Positions 35,075 through 44,080 of a DNA stretch of 64,000 bases are shown here, piece after piece. The translations under genes were made by a program, and so were the position numbers. Source of the stretch: Chryseobacterium sp. MEBOG06 (lineage in GTDB: Bacteria; Bacteroidota; Bacteroidia; Flavobacteriales; Weeksellaceae); the NCBI RefSeq assembly GCF_021869765.1, contig NZ_CP084580.1, positions 3,162,001 to 3,226,000 on the forward strand, read 5' to 3'. Position 1 is the stretch's first letter. Each line of letters opens with the position of its first letter. A model generated the notes under the pieces. The model saw only the letters and a program-made list of their open reading frames with translations, was not told the DNA's origin and did not search any database.

Positions 35075-35380
35075 ATGGATATATTACAAGGAAATCAACA
35101 CGCAAGTCCTGAAGATTTCTATAAGTCTTTAAAGGAAAAACTGGAAGATCATCACGATTTTCCTGAGGATTATTTATTCAAATTTATTATTCCTACAGAC
35201 CAGTCAAAATTAACTGAAATTTACAAGGTTTTTGATGGTATTAAATTTACATTGGGAAACCGTGAAAGCAAAAATGGAAAATACACAGCCTGCAATATCA
35301 ACGCATTTGTATTGGATGCTAATCAGATTGTGACTATTTATAAAGAAGTAGCAAAAATAGAAGGAGTTATTCTATTGTAA
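35075..35380 (+). CDS. DUF493 (YbeD-like) family protein
   Basis: This ~101-aa cytoplasmic protein begins at ATG 35075. The sequence DYLFKFIIPTDQSKLTEIYKVF...SKNGKYTACNINAFVLDANQIVTIYKEVAKIEGV follows the DUF493/YbeD ACT-like fold with its S-x-x-G-x-Y-x-x-x-x-[VI] strand. A regulatory role is proposed for relatives but not proven. A strong terminator follows. Confidence 0.85.
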   Translation: MDILQGNQHASPEDFYKSLKEKLEDHHDFPEDYLFKFIIPTDQSKLTEIYKVFDGIKFTLGNRESKNGKYTACNINAFVLDANQIVTIYKEVAKIEGVILL

Positions 35381-35385
35381 AAATG

Positions 35386-35414
35386 AATCGGCTGTCTCTT
35401 TGAGACAGCCGATT
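35386..35414 (+). terminator. Strong terminator after the DUF493 gene
   Basis: A perfect 13-bp stem (35386-35398 with 35402-35414) around a 3-nt loop begins 5 bases past the stop. Confidence 0.8.
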
Positions 35415-35536
35415 TTATGAACATCCATCCATTCTCAGAAAAAAATCAACCTAATATAAAAATCCATCTTTGGAGATTTGATACGGTTTATTTTTTAACG
35501 AATTTCAAATATTGTCTTGAATATATTTTAAAGCAC

Positions 35537-35570
35537 AAAAAAGCCCATTTATTTATAAAACGGGCTTTTT
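35537..35570 (-). terminator. Terminator after the ArsC-like gene
   Basis: AAAAAGCCC/GGGCTTTTT arms (35538-35546 with 35562-35570) flank an AT-rich loop 21 bases past the ArsC-like stop. It has T-runs on both strands, so it may work bidirectionally. Confidence 0.65.
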
Positions 35571-35590
35571 TATTATTTATTAATTCTTAA

Positions 35591-35941
35591 TTATTTATCA
35601 ATAAAGAATTTGACATTTTCAATAGGCCTTCCCAACATTGCTACAGAGCCTTTCACCAGAATAGGTCTTTGTATCAGTGAAGGATTTTCAGACAAAATCT
35701 TAATCCATTCCTCTTCGGAATAGTTTTTATCGGCATACTTTTCCATATATAGTTTATCCATTTTACGGATAATATGAAAAACGCTTTGATTCAGCTTCTT
35801 CAAAACTGTTTTGATCTCCAGAATGCTTAACGGATCTTCGATGATATTAATGATTTCAAAAGGCACACCATTTTCATCAAGGTACTCTAACACAGCATTT
35901 GATTTCGAACAGTTTCCGTTATGTAAAACTTTCACTAACAT
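35591..35941 (-). CDS. ArsC/Spx-family glutaredoxin-like reductase
   Basis: This 116-aa thioredoxin-fold protein has the N-terminal redox Cys in HNGNCSKSNAVLEYL (Cys11) and the ArsC pattern RPILVKGSVAMLGRP near the end, including the conserved Arg. Relatives reduce arsenate with glutathione/glutaredoxin or act as Spx-like regulators. No ars genes are nearby, so arsenate resistance is not implied by context. Confidence 0.85.
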   Translation of the reverse strand: MLVKVLHNGNCSKSNAVLEYLDENGVPFEIINIIEDPLSILEIKTVLKKLNQSVFHIIRKMDKLYMEKYADKNYSEEEWIKILSENPSLIQRPILVKGSVAMLGRPIENVKFFIDK

Positions 35942-36029
35942 CTTTAATTGCTTTAAAAAATTAAACTTACTTATCTCAAAATTAATAAGAATTCTCTTGA
36001 GATTGTCTTAACATTCTGATAAATGTTTG

Positions 36030-36644
36030 TTAAAACAATCCGTGCAATTCTGCTTCAATCTTTTCCAGAATAAGCCCGAAATCTTCCGGTTTTTCTACAA
36101 AATCAAGATCATCCACTTCAATAATCAGAAGTTTACCTTCTGTATAGCCGGAGATCCATTTTTCGTATTTCTGATTGAGTTTTGAAAGGTATTCAATACT
36201 AATTGACGCTTCATATTCACGTCCTCTTTTATATATTTTCTTTACCAGATTGGGAACATCTGATTTTAAATAGATCAATAAATCCGGAGCTGATACAAAT
36301 GATTTCATCAGATCAAAAACCGATGAATAGTTATTAAAATCTCTGTCAGAAAGAAGGTTCATATCATTTAAGTTTTCTGCAAAAATGTGTGCATCTTCAT
36401 AAATGGTACGGTCCTGAATAATATTTTTACCGCTTTCTCTGATCTCTTTCACCTGACGGAATCTGCTTCCCAGGAAGTACACCTGCAACGCAAAGCTCCA
36501 TTTGCTCATATCCGAATAAAAGTCCTCCAGATACGGGTTATGATCTACATCTTCAAATTGTGCATCCCATCCGTAATGCTTGGAAAGCATTGTGGTTAAA
36601 GTTGTTTTTCCCGCTCCAATGTTTCCTGTAACTGCAATATGCAT
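36030..36644 (-). CDS. Deoxynucleoside kinase
   Basis: This 204-aa enzyme phosphorylates salvaged deoxynucleosides at the 5' position using ATP. It carries the P-loop GNIGAGKTT (residues 7-15), the catalytic DRTIYED segment (about 78-84, with the D-R-x-x-x-E-D pattern of the dCK/dGK family) and a lid RGREYEASIS. Which base it prefers (A, G or C) cannot be told. It is followed 62 bases upstream of the ArsC-like gene region and preceded by a secreted-protein gene. Confidence 0.9.
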   Translation of the reverse strand: MHIAVTGNIGAGKTTLTTMLSKHYGWDAQFEDVDHNPYLEDFYSDMSKWSFALQVYFLGSRFRQVKEIRESGKNIIQDRTIYEDAHIFAENLNDMNLLSDRDFNNYSSVFDLMKSFVSAPDLLIYLKSDVPNLVKKIYKRGREYEASISIEYLSKLNQKYEKWISGYTEGKLLIIEVDDLDFVEKPEDFGLILEKIEAELHGLF

Positions 36645-36668
36645 ATTATTTTTCCTTGTATTTACTGA

Positions 36669-37607
36669 TTAATCGACAAGCTTTTCTACGCCGGCAGTCT
36701 GAAGGTCGGAAACCTCTTCAATCAGTTCTCCTAATGTATTGTCTGAAGGTTTTCCCGCTGTTTGTTCATCCGGATTTACTTTAGGTTTTTCTATAGATTC
36801 CGGCTGAATTTCCAATTGTTTCAGCTGCTTGGCTTTTTTTACTTTTTCAAGGCTGTAAAGATAGAGTTTGTTACCCTTGATTTCAAAATAAGAGAGGATA
36901 TTTTTATCCACAATTTGTGCATCCGGATCATCAAAAATGGTTGTCATACCTTTTTCAGGAACGTATTTTGAAATCAGATTATTGGCAATAACCAGAATGT
37001 TATCATTCTCTCTCCTGAATCTTTTTCCGTTATCGATAGGAGCTTCAAAGAGTTTTTCAAATTTAAGGTTATAGATCCTGATATGTTTTCTTGTTAAAAT
37101 ATAGACTTTACTTTCATAAACCAGAAGGTCCATCAAATCTTCAAAGCTTACATCAAACGGATATGAATTGATGGTAGTATCATTTCTGAAATTATATTGT
37201 ATCAGGCGTTTTGTACTGTCATCCAATAACCATAATTGCTGCAAATCTTCAGCATAAGCCATTCTGATAAAACCAAATTTCTGCTTAAAATCAATACGCT
37301 GAATCTCATTCATGTTTTGGTCCACAAATTTCATCTCCTGAGCATTTTCTGAAAACAAAGAGACATTCAGCGGATTCTGTACACTTTGCACTTTATAGGG
37401 TACGGTAAGCATCATTTTTCCGATCTGTTTTCCTAAGGAATCATATTTGGTAAGACTAAAATCTTTGTTTTTATAGATATACAGATTTCCATAGTCATCG
37501 GCCAGCATATCTTTGGCTTCCTTAAGTTTTAAAGTATCTAAAGGAATAATATTCTGCGCCGAAGCTGTACAGAAAAGGAAAAAAAATAATAAGTTTAAAA
37601 ACTTCAC
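36669..37607 (-). CDS. Secreted beta-propeller-like protein
   Basis: This 312-aa protein has a signal peptide ending SAQ. The mature part has repeated short blocks such as D-x-x-G-N-L-Y-I-Y, Q-L-W-L-L-D-D-S and K-V-Y-I-L-T-R, consistent with a WD/NHL-type beta-propeller, then a low-complexity Pro/Lys-rich tail. No enzyme motif is seen. It starts upstream of the deoxynucleoside kinase gene by 24 bases and may be cotranscribed with it. The function is unknown. Confidence 0.6.
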   Translation of the reverse strand: MKFLNLLFFFLFCTASAQNIIPLDTLKLKEAKDMLADDYGNLYIYKNKDFSLTKYDSLGKQIGKMMLTVPYKVQSVQNPLNVSLFSENAQEMKFVDQNMNEIQRIDFKQKFGFIRMAYAEDLQQLWLLDDSTKRLIQYNFRNDTTINSYPFDVSFEDLMDLLVYESKVYILTRKHIRIYNLKFEKLFEAPIDNGKRFRRENDNILVIANNLISKYVPEKGMTTIFDDPDAQIVDKNILSYFEIKGNKLYLYSLEKVKKAKQLKQLEIQPESIEKPKVNPDEQTAGKPSDNTLGELIEEVSDLQTAGVEKLVD

Positions 37608-37751
37608 TCTGTTTTTTTAATGTGTTCAATATACAGAAAAATAATTTCATCTAAAAGGCCGCCAAATCTGATCTAATTTTTTTTAATATTCATGAAAACT
37701 GAAATAATCAATTTGATCTTTGGGATCTATAATCATTCAGCTGCGTTTATT

Positions 37752-38792
37752 TTATTTAATCGCAACTTCATAGATTTTGGCCCACTTTTTTCCTGTGATG
37801 AGCATATTGTCTCCTTTAAAGGCTATTCCGTTTAAAACGTTTTCACTATCACCATGATTGTTTTCCTTTGTAAGTTTGGTGAAATCAAACTTACCTACAG
37901 CTTCTCCGGTTGCAGGATTAATCTTTAATATAATAGGGTTATGCCATACATTCGAATAAATAAATCCGTTATGATATTCCAGTTCATTCAGGTTATCGTA
38001 GGTTGTTTTGTTCCCGGCTACAGACACTTTCTTCACCACTTTTGAAGGGTCATTCACATCCAGAAAATAAAGATTTTTTGAACCATCGGTGGCCACAAGG
38101 TTTTTCCCGTCATAGGTAAGCCCCCACCCCTCTCCAATTACATTTGGCAAAGGAAATTCTGAAAGTTTTTTTAGTGTATTTTTATCGTAGATAAAACCAA
38201 TTTTATTTCTATAGGTTAACTGGTAAATTTTATCGCCCACTACAGCGCAGCCTTCGGAGAAAATTTCAGGTGGCTGCTTTTCAATGATGGCAGGTACCTT
38301 TGACCCTAGTGTATATTTTATAAGCTGGGATGCTTTTTCCAATCCGTCACTTTCATAGATTGTATTTCCTTCTGCCAGGAAACCTTCAACAAAGTTATTG
38401 GGATCATGCGGATATTCTGCAATAATCTGATAGGAAATATTTTGTTCAGGATTTTTTGCAAATACGTTGATTGTAGCATCCTGATTCAAGGTTTCTCCGC
38501 TTTTGGTTTTAATCATAAAGATTACATTATTGTCTCCCAATGTGAAAAGTTTGGGATCAATCAGCAAGCCGGAACTTTCCTGATCTTCAACACTTAATGT
38601 AATGGATTCTGCATTATCGGTAACTTCTTTGGGAAGACTAAGTTTATCTCCGAAATGATATCCTTTTTTTTCTTTTGAATTATTGTAATCAGCCAGAGTA
38701 TCCATCATCTTCTCGTTTTTTTTGCATGATGACAGCAAAAGAACAGCTGCAAAACCGGCCAGTATATTTAGTTTTATAAAATTTCTTATCAT
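37752..38792 (-). CDS. Glutaminyl-peptide cyclotransferase lipoprotein (copy 2)
   Basis: Plant-type glutaminyl cyclases turn N-terminal Gln into pyroglutamate. This 346-aa lipoprotein (lipobox L-L-S-S-C) carries an N-terminal ~120-aa extension and then the five-bladed propeller: YPHDPNNFVEGF, TIYESDG, IGEGWGLTYDGKNLVATDGS, NELEYHNGFIYSNVW and LNGIAFKGDNMLITGK. Copy 1 lies just upstream at 38881. T9SS cargo in Bacteroidota often starts with Gln after signal cleavage, which would give an envelope QC many substrates. The blade order is complete, so it is probably active. Confidence 0.88.
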   Translation of the reverse strand: MIRNFIKLNILAGFAAVLLLSSCKKNEKMMDTLADYNNSKEKKGYHFGDKLSLPKEVTDNAESITLSVEDQESSGLLIDPKLFTLGDNNVIFMIKTKSGETLNQDATINVFAKNPEQNISYQIIAEYPHDPNNFVEGFLAEGNTIYESDGLEKASQLIKYTLGSKVPAIIEKQPPEIFSEGCAVVGDKIYQLTYRNKIGFIYDKNTLKKLSEFPLPNVIGEGWGLTYDGKNLVATDGSKNLYFLDVNDPSKVVKKVSVAGNKTTYDNLNELEYHNGFIYSNVWHNPIILKINPATGEAVGKFDFTKLTKENNHGDSENVLNGIAFKGDNMLITGKKWAKIYEVAIK

Positions 38793-38825
38793 TCTTCAAA
38801 AATACTAAAATTGATCTGTAACTAT

Positions 38826-38857
38826 AAAAATAGCGCACCCTAGGGAACGCTATTTTC
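38826..38857 (-). terminator. Terminator between the two glutaminyl cyclase genes
   Basis: A 9-bp stem (38827-38835 with 38848-38856) lies 24 bases past the stop of copy 1, followed by a T-run on the minus strand. Confidence 0.65.
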
Positions 38858-38880
38858 TATAAATAAACTGTTATTTCAAA

Positions 38881-39903
38881 TTATTTGATCTGAACTTCAT
38901 AGATTTTTGGCCAGTTTTTACCTGTTACCAGCATATTTTCTCCTTTAAAGGCAATTCCGTTCAGTACATCATCACTCCCTTTTGTATTTTGCTTTGCAAT
39001 TTCTGTGAAGTCAAATGTTCCTACTACTTCTCCATTTGCAGGATTGATCTTTAAAATAATTGGTTTCTGCCATACATTTGCATAGATAAATCCGTTGTGA
39101 TATTCCAGTTCGTTCAGTTGGTCATATGCCTGAGAGCTTCCTGCTACGGCAATGTATTTCACTACTTTGGAAGGATCAGCCGGATCAAGGAAATATAAAA
39201 GCTTGCTTCCATCTGATGCAATCAGATTTTTCCCATCATACGTTAATCCCCATCCTTCTCCCAATACATTTGGGTAAGGGAATTCTGAAAGCAGTTTTAA
39301 AGAACTTTTATCATAGATATATCCTTTTTTGCTTTGCCACGTCAACTGGTATACTTTATCTCCTACAATGGTACTTCCTTCAGAAAAATCTTCTTTAGCC
39401 TGCTTTGTAGATGCAAGAGGAGTTGTTGTTCCCAATGTGTATTTTAAAATCTGTGAAGATCCGTTCTGTCCATCACTCTCATAGATCGTATTTCCTTCAA
39501 CCTGGAATCCTTGTACGAAATTTTTGGGATCATGAGGATATTCTGCAATAATCTGGTAAGAAATATTTTGTTCAGGATTTTTTGCAAATACATTGATTGT
39601 GGCATCCTGATTCAGTACTTCTCCTCCCCTTTTTTTGATATTGAATGTAACCGCATTATCTCCCAATGTGAAAAATTTCGGATCAATGGCTAAATTGGAA
39701 GTTTCTTTGTCACCAAAGCTGATGGTTACGCTTTCTGCATTTTCTGTGACCTCCTTTGGAAGTTCCAGCTTATCACCAAAGTGATATCCTTTTGACTCCA
39801 TTGAAGTATTATACGTATTTAAGGTATTAAGAATCTCTTTGTCCTTATTACAAGATGCCAGTAGTAGAATTGCTGCGAAACCCGCTATTATATTTTTTTT
39901 CAT
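38881..39903 (-). CDS. Glutaminyl-peptide cyclotransferase lipoprotein (copy 1)
   Basis: This 340-aa lipoprotein (lipobox L-L-A-S-C) is a close paralogue of the protein at 37752 over the whole length. It has the same extension and propeller blocks (YPHDPKNFVQGF, TIYESDG, LGEGWGLTYDGKN, NELEYHNGFIYANVW, LNGIAFKGENMLVTGK). It keeps FVQGF where copy 2 has FVEGF. A terminator separates the two, so each copy has its own transcript. It acts in the cell envelope on N-terminal Gln of exported proteins, as inferred from the family. Confidence 0.9.
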   Translation of the reverse strand: MKKNIIAGFAAILLLASCNKDKEILNTLNTYNTSMESKGYHFGDKLELPKEVTENAESVTISFGDKETSNLAIDPKFFTLGDNAVTFNIKKRGGEVLNQDATINVFAKNPEQNISYQIIAEYPHDPKNFVQGFQVEGNTIYESDGQNGSSQILKYTLGTTTPLASTKQAKEDFSEGSTIVGDKVYQLTWQSKKGYIYDKSSLKLLSEFPYPNVLGEGWGLTYDGKNLIASDGSKLLYFLDPADPSKVVKYIAVAGSSQAYDQLNELEYHNGFIYANVWQKPIILKINPANGEVVGTFDFTEIAKQNTKGSDDVLNGIAFKGENMLVTGKNWPKIYEVQIK

Positions 39904-39938
39904 TGATTTTCTAAATATTTCCCCAAAAATAGCAAATT

Positions 39939-40319
39939 TTATTCCGTCTTGCCAATATTATCGACAGACTGCCCGAATTGTAGTATATAACCATTGTTGT
40001 CATAGACTCCAAATTCTCTCATTTCCCATTCAAAAGTTTCAATTTCATAACATATTTTTGTTTTGGCTTTAAGGTCTTCCCAAAGCTCATCAACATGATC
40101 AACATTGAAATAGAAAGAGCCTGTAAAGCCTATTCCATTAAGCTTTTCATATGCATTTTGGGAAATCATAATCTCCACTTCGTCTTTACGGAGTGACGCC
40201 CATCCCCAATCGTCATTTTTTCCCACCAGGGTAAACCCTAAAATCATGGTATAAAAAGTAATCGTTTCGTCTATACTTTCTGTCCAGAGTACAGGACGGA
40301 TTGCTGTAAATAATGCCAT
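39939..40319 (-). CDS. VOC-family (glyoxalase/bleomycin resistance-like) protein
   Basis: This 126-aa protein shows the VOC beta-alpha-beta-beta-beta pattern: AIRPVLWTESIDETITFYTMILGFTLVG near the N-terminus and EMREFGVYDNNGYILQFGQ at the C-terminal metal-ligand strand. Family members range from glyoxalases to drug-binding proteins; the substrate is not visible. It is the last of three tightly packed genes with a GNAT and an SRPBCC protein. Confidence 0.8.
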   Translation of the reverse strand: MALFTAIRPVLWTESIDETITFYTMILGFTLVGKNDDWGWASLRKDEVEIMISQNAYEKLNGIGFTGSFYFNVDHVDELWEDLKAKTKICYEIETFEWEMREFGVYDNNGYILQFGQSVDNIGKTE

Positions 40320-40324
40320 ACTTT

Positions 40325-40825
40325 TTAAAAGTCAAAACGGTTCTTATTAATTTTCATATTGACTGAAATCCATATTTCATGATCAATACTTACTTCGCTC
40401 ATGACATCAGGATCAATCTCAAAACCTACTTTTTTATAGCATTCAATTGCTCCCGTATTCCAATCGTATACATTGAGTTCTGCTGTTTCTCTATCAAAAT
40501 TATGGAAACCGTATTTCAGCAGCTCCTGTACTGTTTTCTTTCCGTAACCTTTTCCACGGTTATTTTCATTCCAGATCAGTATTCTTCCGAGAAGAAAAGT
40601 ATTTTCTTTTAAAAATATCTGAGCATGTCCTATTGCATTCTGATCGGTTTCGCCAATGATTTTGAACAAGGTTCTGTTCTCATCAGAAAGGTCTTTTTTC
40701 AACTGATCTTCCGTAAGAGGGAAACTGTACATAGGACCTGCAAACTGAAGAAGTGCTCGCTTATCTGGTATCCTGGAAATGAGCATCTGAATATCTTCAG
40801 TTTTGAAAGGCTGTAATTTGATCAT
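40325..40825 (-). CDS. GNAT-family N-acetyltransferase
   Basis: This 166-aa protein has the acetyl-CoA binding motif A in RILIWNENNRGKGYGKKTVQELL (R/Q-x-x-G-x-G/A) around residues 82-104, followed by NVYDWNTGAIECYKKVGFE, the motif B Tyr region. The acceptor is unknown. Its start overlaps the end of the SRPBCC gene by 29 bases, and it ends 5 bases before the VOC gene, so the three form an operon. Confidence 0.85.
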   Translation of the reverse strand: MIKLQPFKTEDIQMLISRIPDKRALLQFAGPMYSFPLTEDQLKKDLSDENRTLFKIIGETDQNAIGHAQIFLKENTFLLGRILIWNENNRGKGYGKKTVQELLKYGFHNFDRETAELNVYDWNTGAIECYKKVGFEIDPDVMSEVSIDHEIWISVNMKINKNRFDF

Positions 40826-41255
40826 CGTGATAATTTTCTAAATACTCTTTTAAACTCTGCCCAATAATTGTATTCCATCCTCCTGTGAAATTTTCTCTAG
40901 AAAAACCTGCTCCAAGGTCTTTGAAGTTTTCAATTCCTTCATGGGTTAACTTTACAACAGTTCCTTTTTCTCCGGACGAGAGTTCCCATGTTACCACTGT
41001 TTTCAGATCAGAAAAATCCGGATAAGACCATGTATGTTTTAATTTCTTATGGGGTACAATTTCTATAATTTCGCACTGGTGATGGTATTTATTTTCGCCA
41101 CCGGGTTCATAAAAATTAAACAGGTGTCCTTTTTTCAATTCAAAATCCGGGATATCGAAATACCAGGATTTCATTTCAATCTTATTAGTCAATGCATTCC
41201 AGATTCTTTCGGCTGGAGCATTTACTGTATACTGAACGGTGATAGGTGTATTCAT
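40797..41255 (-). CDS. SRPBCC/AHSA1-like domain protein
   Basis: This 152-aa cytoplasmic protein has the START-like pattern of AHSA1 proteins: VNAPAERIWNALTNKIEMKSWYF at the N-terminus and a C-terminal helix FTGGWNTIIGQSLKEYLE. These proteins bind hydrophobic ligands; the ligand here is unknown. It is first of a three-gene set with GNAT and VOC proteins. Confidence 0.85.
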   Translation of the reverse strand: MNTPITVQYTVNAPAERIWNALTNKIEMKSWYFDIPDFELKKGHLFNFYEPGGENKYHHQCEIIEIVPHKKLKHTWSYPDFSDLKTVVTWELSSGEKGTVVKLTHEGIENFKDLGAGFSRENFTGGWNTIIGQSLKEYLENYHDDQITAFQN

Positions 41256-41331
41256 CTTTTTAATTTTAAAACTACAGTCGGATCCTTTTTCAACGTCTGA
41301 CCACGATATTTTTTATATCTAAAAACGGAGT

Positions 41332-42945
41332 CTATCCATGAGAAAACCCGGTGATCTTCGCTTCATCAAAGTCCAACTGCATTTCAATGGTTCTCATCAC
41401 ATGATCATCGAATATTTTCTCTCTTTTCATTCTATGGAGCTCATTTCTCTGTGCCTGAATAATCTGACGCAGGACATCTTTATTTTCATTCACTGCGGTG
41501 ACATAATCTCCAGTTGAGGCCATACATTGAGCTTTATCTGCCATCAACATCATTTCATTTTCGAGCTTATGCTTTTGGTGGCGTACAAGACTATTAGATG
41601 CAGCCAGTTCAGAAAAGTCATTATCAAGTTTATGTAAAGCGGCCTCTTTCAATTTACGCATCAGAATCACCTCCTGTTTCTCTTCCGGCAGCTCGCTTCC
41701 TGAATCCTGAATATTCAGCAGTTTCAAAATCGGGCTCAATAATAATCCCTGTCCTACTAAAGTGATCAATATGATAACGAAAGTTACGAATAAAATGATA
41801 TTTCTATGGGGAAATACATCTCCATTCGGAAGAAAAGCCGGAATAGAAAGTGCTGCAGCCAGTGAAACGACTCCTCTCATCGCTGCAAAACTGATGATAA
41901 AAGGCTCCCGCCAATCCGGTTTGGGAACTTTCAATCTTAGTTCTTTAGAACAGACTCTTGGGAAATACATTAATGCATAGCTGTATAATATTCTGGTTCC
42001 GATGATAGCTCCACCAATGACCACACTGTAAAATATTCCTTCAGAAATGGTGTATTCTTTCATTCCTTCCACTACTATAGGAAGTTCTAAACCGATAAGA
42101 ATAAAGATAATGGTATTCATCAGAAATATCAGTACACTCCAGACATTCCCTGACTGAATTCTTGAAGTATGGCTCAGATAGCAATGCGAATTATAAGACA
42201 TCAACAGTCCTCCTGCTACTACTGAAAGCACTCCGGAAAAATGAAAATGTTCTGCTCCTACATACATAATGTACGGTACAATAAGGGTGATAATGGTATC
42301 AATATTGGAGTTGGTCGGAATAATCCTCAGCAATGCTCCAAACAGAAAACCTACTGCTACTCCCACAGCAATTCCTCCGAGAGCCATAGTAAAGAAATCC
42401 TGAACAGCATCTCTCCAGATAAACTGTCCTGAAATAACTGCTGCAAGTGCAAATTTAAATACAATTAAGCTGGAAGCATCATTGATAAGGCTTTCACCTT
42501 CAAGAATACTGGTAATCTTTTTCGGTATTTTCATATGCTTCAACACAGAAGTGGCTGCTACTGCATCCGGTGGCGAATTTACTCCTCCCAGCAGGAACCC
42601 CATAGCCACTGTCAGCCCCGGAATAATGGAAGATGAAAGATAAGCAACGACTATTGAGGTAAGGAATACAAGCCCGAAAGCCATAGAAAAAATCTGCTTT
42701 CTCCATTTATGAAAGTCCTGCCATGAAGTAAACCATGCTGCCTCAAACAAAATAGGCGGCAGAAAAATAAGAAAAACCAAATCCGGTTCTATCTCTATAC
42801 GCGGCATTCCCGGAATAAAGCTTATCAGTAATCCTGCGATCACAAGAAAAATAGGATAAGCCACTTTCAGTTTCTGCCCAATCATGACTAATATCATTAC
42901 AGACAGTAAGACTACAATGGATATTATAACATAGCTGTGAATCAT
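41332..42945 (-). CDS. CPA1-family Na+/H+ antiporter
   Basis: This 537-aa inner-membrane protein has about 12 transmembrane helices in its first ~400 residues, then a charged cytoplasmic tail with coiled-coil character. Diagnostic CPA1 features are FLPPILFEAAW (about 60-70) and the ion-binding ESLINDASSLIVF (about 150-162, with N-D). It exchanges protons for sodium or potassium for pH and salt balance. It is followed upstream by a bestrophin-like channel gene on the same strand. Confidence 0.9.
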   Translation of the reverse strand: MIHSYVIISIVVLLSVMILVMIGQKLKVAYPIFLVIAGLLISFIPGMPRIEIEPDLVFLIFLPPILFEAAWFTSWQDFHKWRKQIFSMAFGLVFLTSIVVAYLSSSIIPGLTVAMGFLLGGVNSPPDAVAATSVLKHMKIPKKITSILEGESLINDASSLIVFKFALAAVISGQFIWRDAVQDFFTMALGGIAVGVAVGFLFGALLRIIPTNSNIDTIITLIVPYIMYVGAEHFHFSGVLSVVAGGLLMSYNSHCYLSHTSRIQSGNVWSVLIFLMNTIIFILIGLELPIVVEGMKEYTISEGIFYSVVIGGAIIGTRILYSYALMYFPRVCSKELRLKVPKPDWREPFIISFAAMRGVVSLAAALSIPAFLPNGDVFPHRNIILFVTFVIILITLVGQGLLLSPILKLLNIQDSGSELPEEKQEVILMRKLKEAALHKLDNDFSELAASNSLVRHQKHKLENEMMLMADKAQCMASTGDYVTAVNENKDVLRQIIQAQRNELHRMKREKIFDDHVMRTIEMQLDFDEAKITGFSHG

Positions 42946-42990
42946 TTTTGATATCGTTTTTTTAAGTATTATTTTTTTGAAGCTGTCCGA

Positions 42991-43995
42991 TTACAGCACA
43001 ATATTATTCTTAGGAGCAATTGCCGGAGGAAGATCAGATTCATCCAGCATATCCCTCATATCTATTTCTATGGTACGGCTTATCTGGGTAATCGGGACAT
43101 CATTCGGGCTTCCTTCAAAAGGGTTTACAGAGGCTTCTCCGACACTGTCTAAAGTATGAAAACACCATGTCACCAATAATGAGAAAGGAATATTAAACCA
43201 AAGTGTCCATCCTTCTACCACAGTACCTTCTCCCAATTTACCAAATTCTTTGAGTAAGCCGAAAGGGACAAAAACAATAAATAAGAGCAAAAGGTAAGTG
43301 GTAATGGAGGAAAAGTTTCTTGGATATGGGAAATTTTTTATTCTTTCAGCTTTTCCCTGACTATCGGTAAGTTTCACTAATTGCTGATTGATCTGCGTCC
43401 ACTGAAAGTCATTGATCTCCCCTTTTTGGTATGCTTCAGACAGCTCTTTACTTTGGATGGCCATCAATTGGGTAGCTCTGTTTTTCTTACTTAAAATATA
43501 CTGAAGTTCATTTTCAGAAAGGTATTTTTTCAGCTCTTCATCCAATTTTGTCATCCTTTCCGGAATTTCATATTTTTTGGAGTATTCGTCAAACTGTGCG
43601 GTTCCCATGTTTTCCCAGGCTCTGGGCTCACGAAGCTGAAACCTTAGCGCAGTAAGCCATGCATAATGGCGAAGAAACATGTCCTTTACTTTTTGTGAGT
43701 CTTTTGAGATAAGAGCATCTCTAAGGATATACCCAAAACTCCGGCTGTCATTAATGATGGCGCCATAAATCTGTCTTGCTTCCCATAATCTGCTGTAACT
43801 GGCATTGTTTTTAAATCCTACAATAAAGGCTACAGCTGTTCCCAAAATAGCGATTGGCTGCCAGGGTACTGAAAGGAATGTCCAGCCTAAAAAGTACAAA
43901 ACCGTTGGAATTGCTGACAAAACAATTAAAGCATAAATACTGCGCCTCGTCCAGCTGATGAACTCCCCTGCGCCAAACCTTTTTCCCGAATGCAT
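42991..43995 (-). CDS. Bestrophin-like (UPF0187/YneE) channel protein
   Basis: This 334-aa membrane protein matches the prokaryotic bestrophin pattern: LGTAVAFIVGFKNNASYSRLWEARQIYGAI (about 72-100) in the pore region and PFSLLVTWCFHTLDSVGEASVNPFEG near the C-terminus. Bacterial homologues form pentameric ion channels, cation-selective in the one studied structure. It lies 45 bases before the CPA1 antiporter gene and is probably cotranscribed with it. Confidence 0.88.
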   Translation of the reverse strand: MHSGKRFGAGEFISWTRRSIYALIVLSAIPTVLYFLGWTFLSVPWQPIAILGTAVAFIVGFKNNASYSRLWEARQIYGAIINDSRSFGYILRDALISKDSQKVKDMFLRHYAWLTALRFQLREPRAWENMGTAQFDEYSKKYEIPERMTKLDEELKKYLSENELQYILSKKNRATQLMAIQSKELSEAYQKGEINDFQWTQINQQLVKLTDSQGKAERIKNFPYPRNFSSITTYLLLLFIVFVPFGLLKEFGKLGEGTVVEGWTLWFNIPFSLLVTWCFHTLDSVGEASVNPFEGSPNDVPITQISRTIEIDMRDMLDESDLPPAIAPKNNIVL

Positions 43996-44080
43996 AAGTG
44001 TTTATTTTATTGTGTTTATTACTTATTTGTTGTTTTCAAATAATCGTCATCATCAGGATCTTCAGCAGTAATTGTTATGA

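Noticed and set aside
35591..35941. Arsenate resistance determinant
   Set aside because: No arsR, arsB/acr3 or other ars genes lie nearby; ArsC/Spx-like proteins often have other roles.
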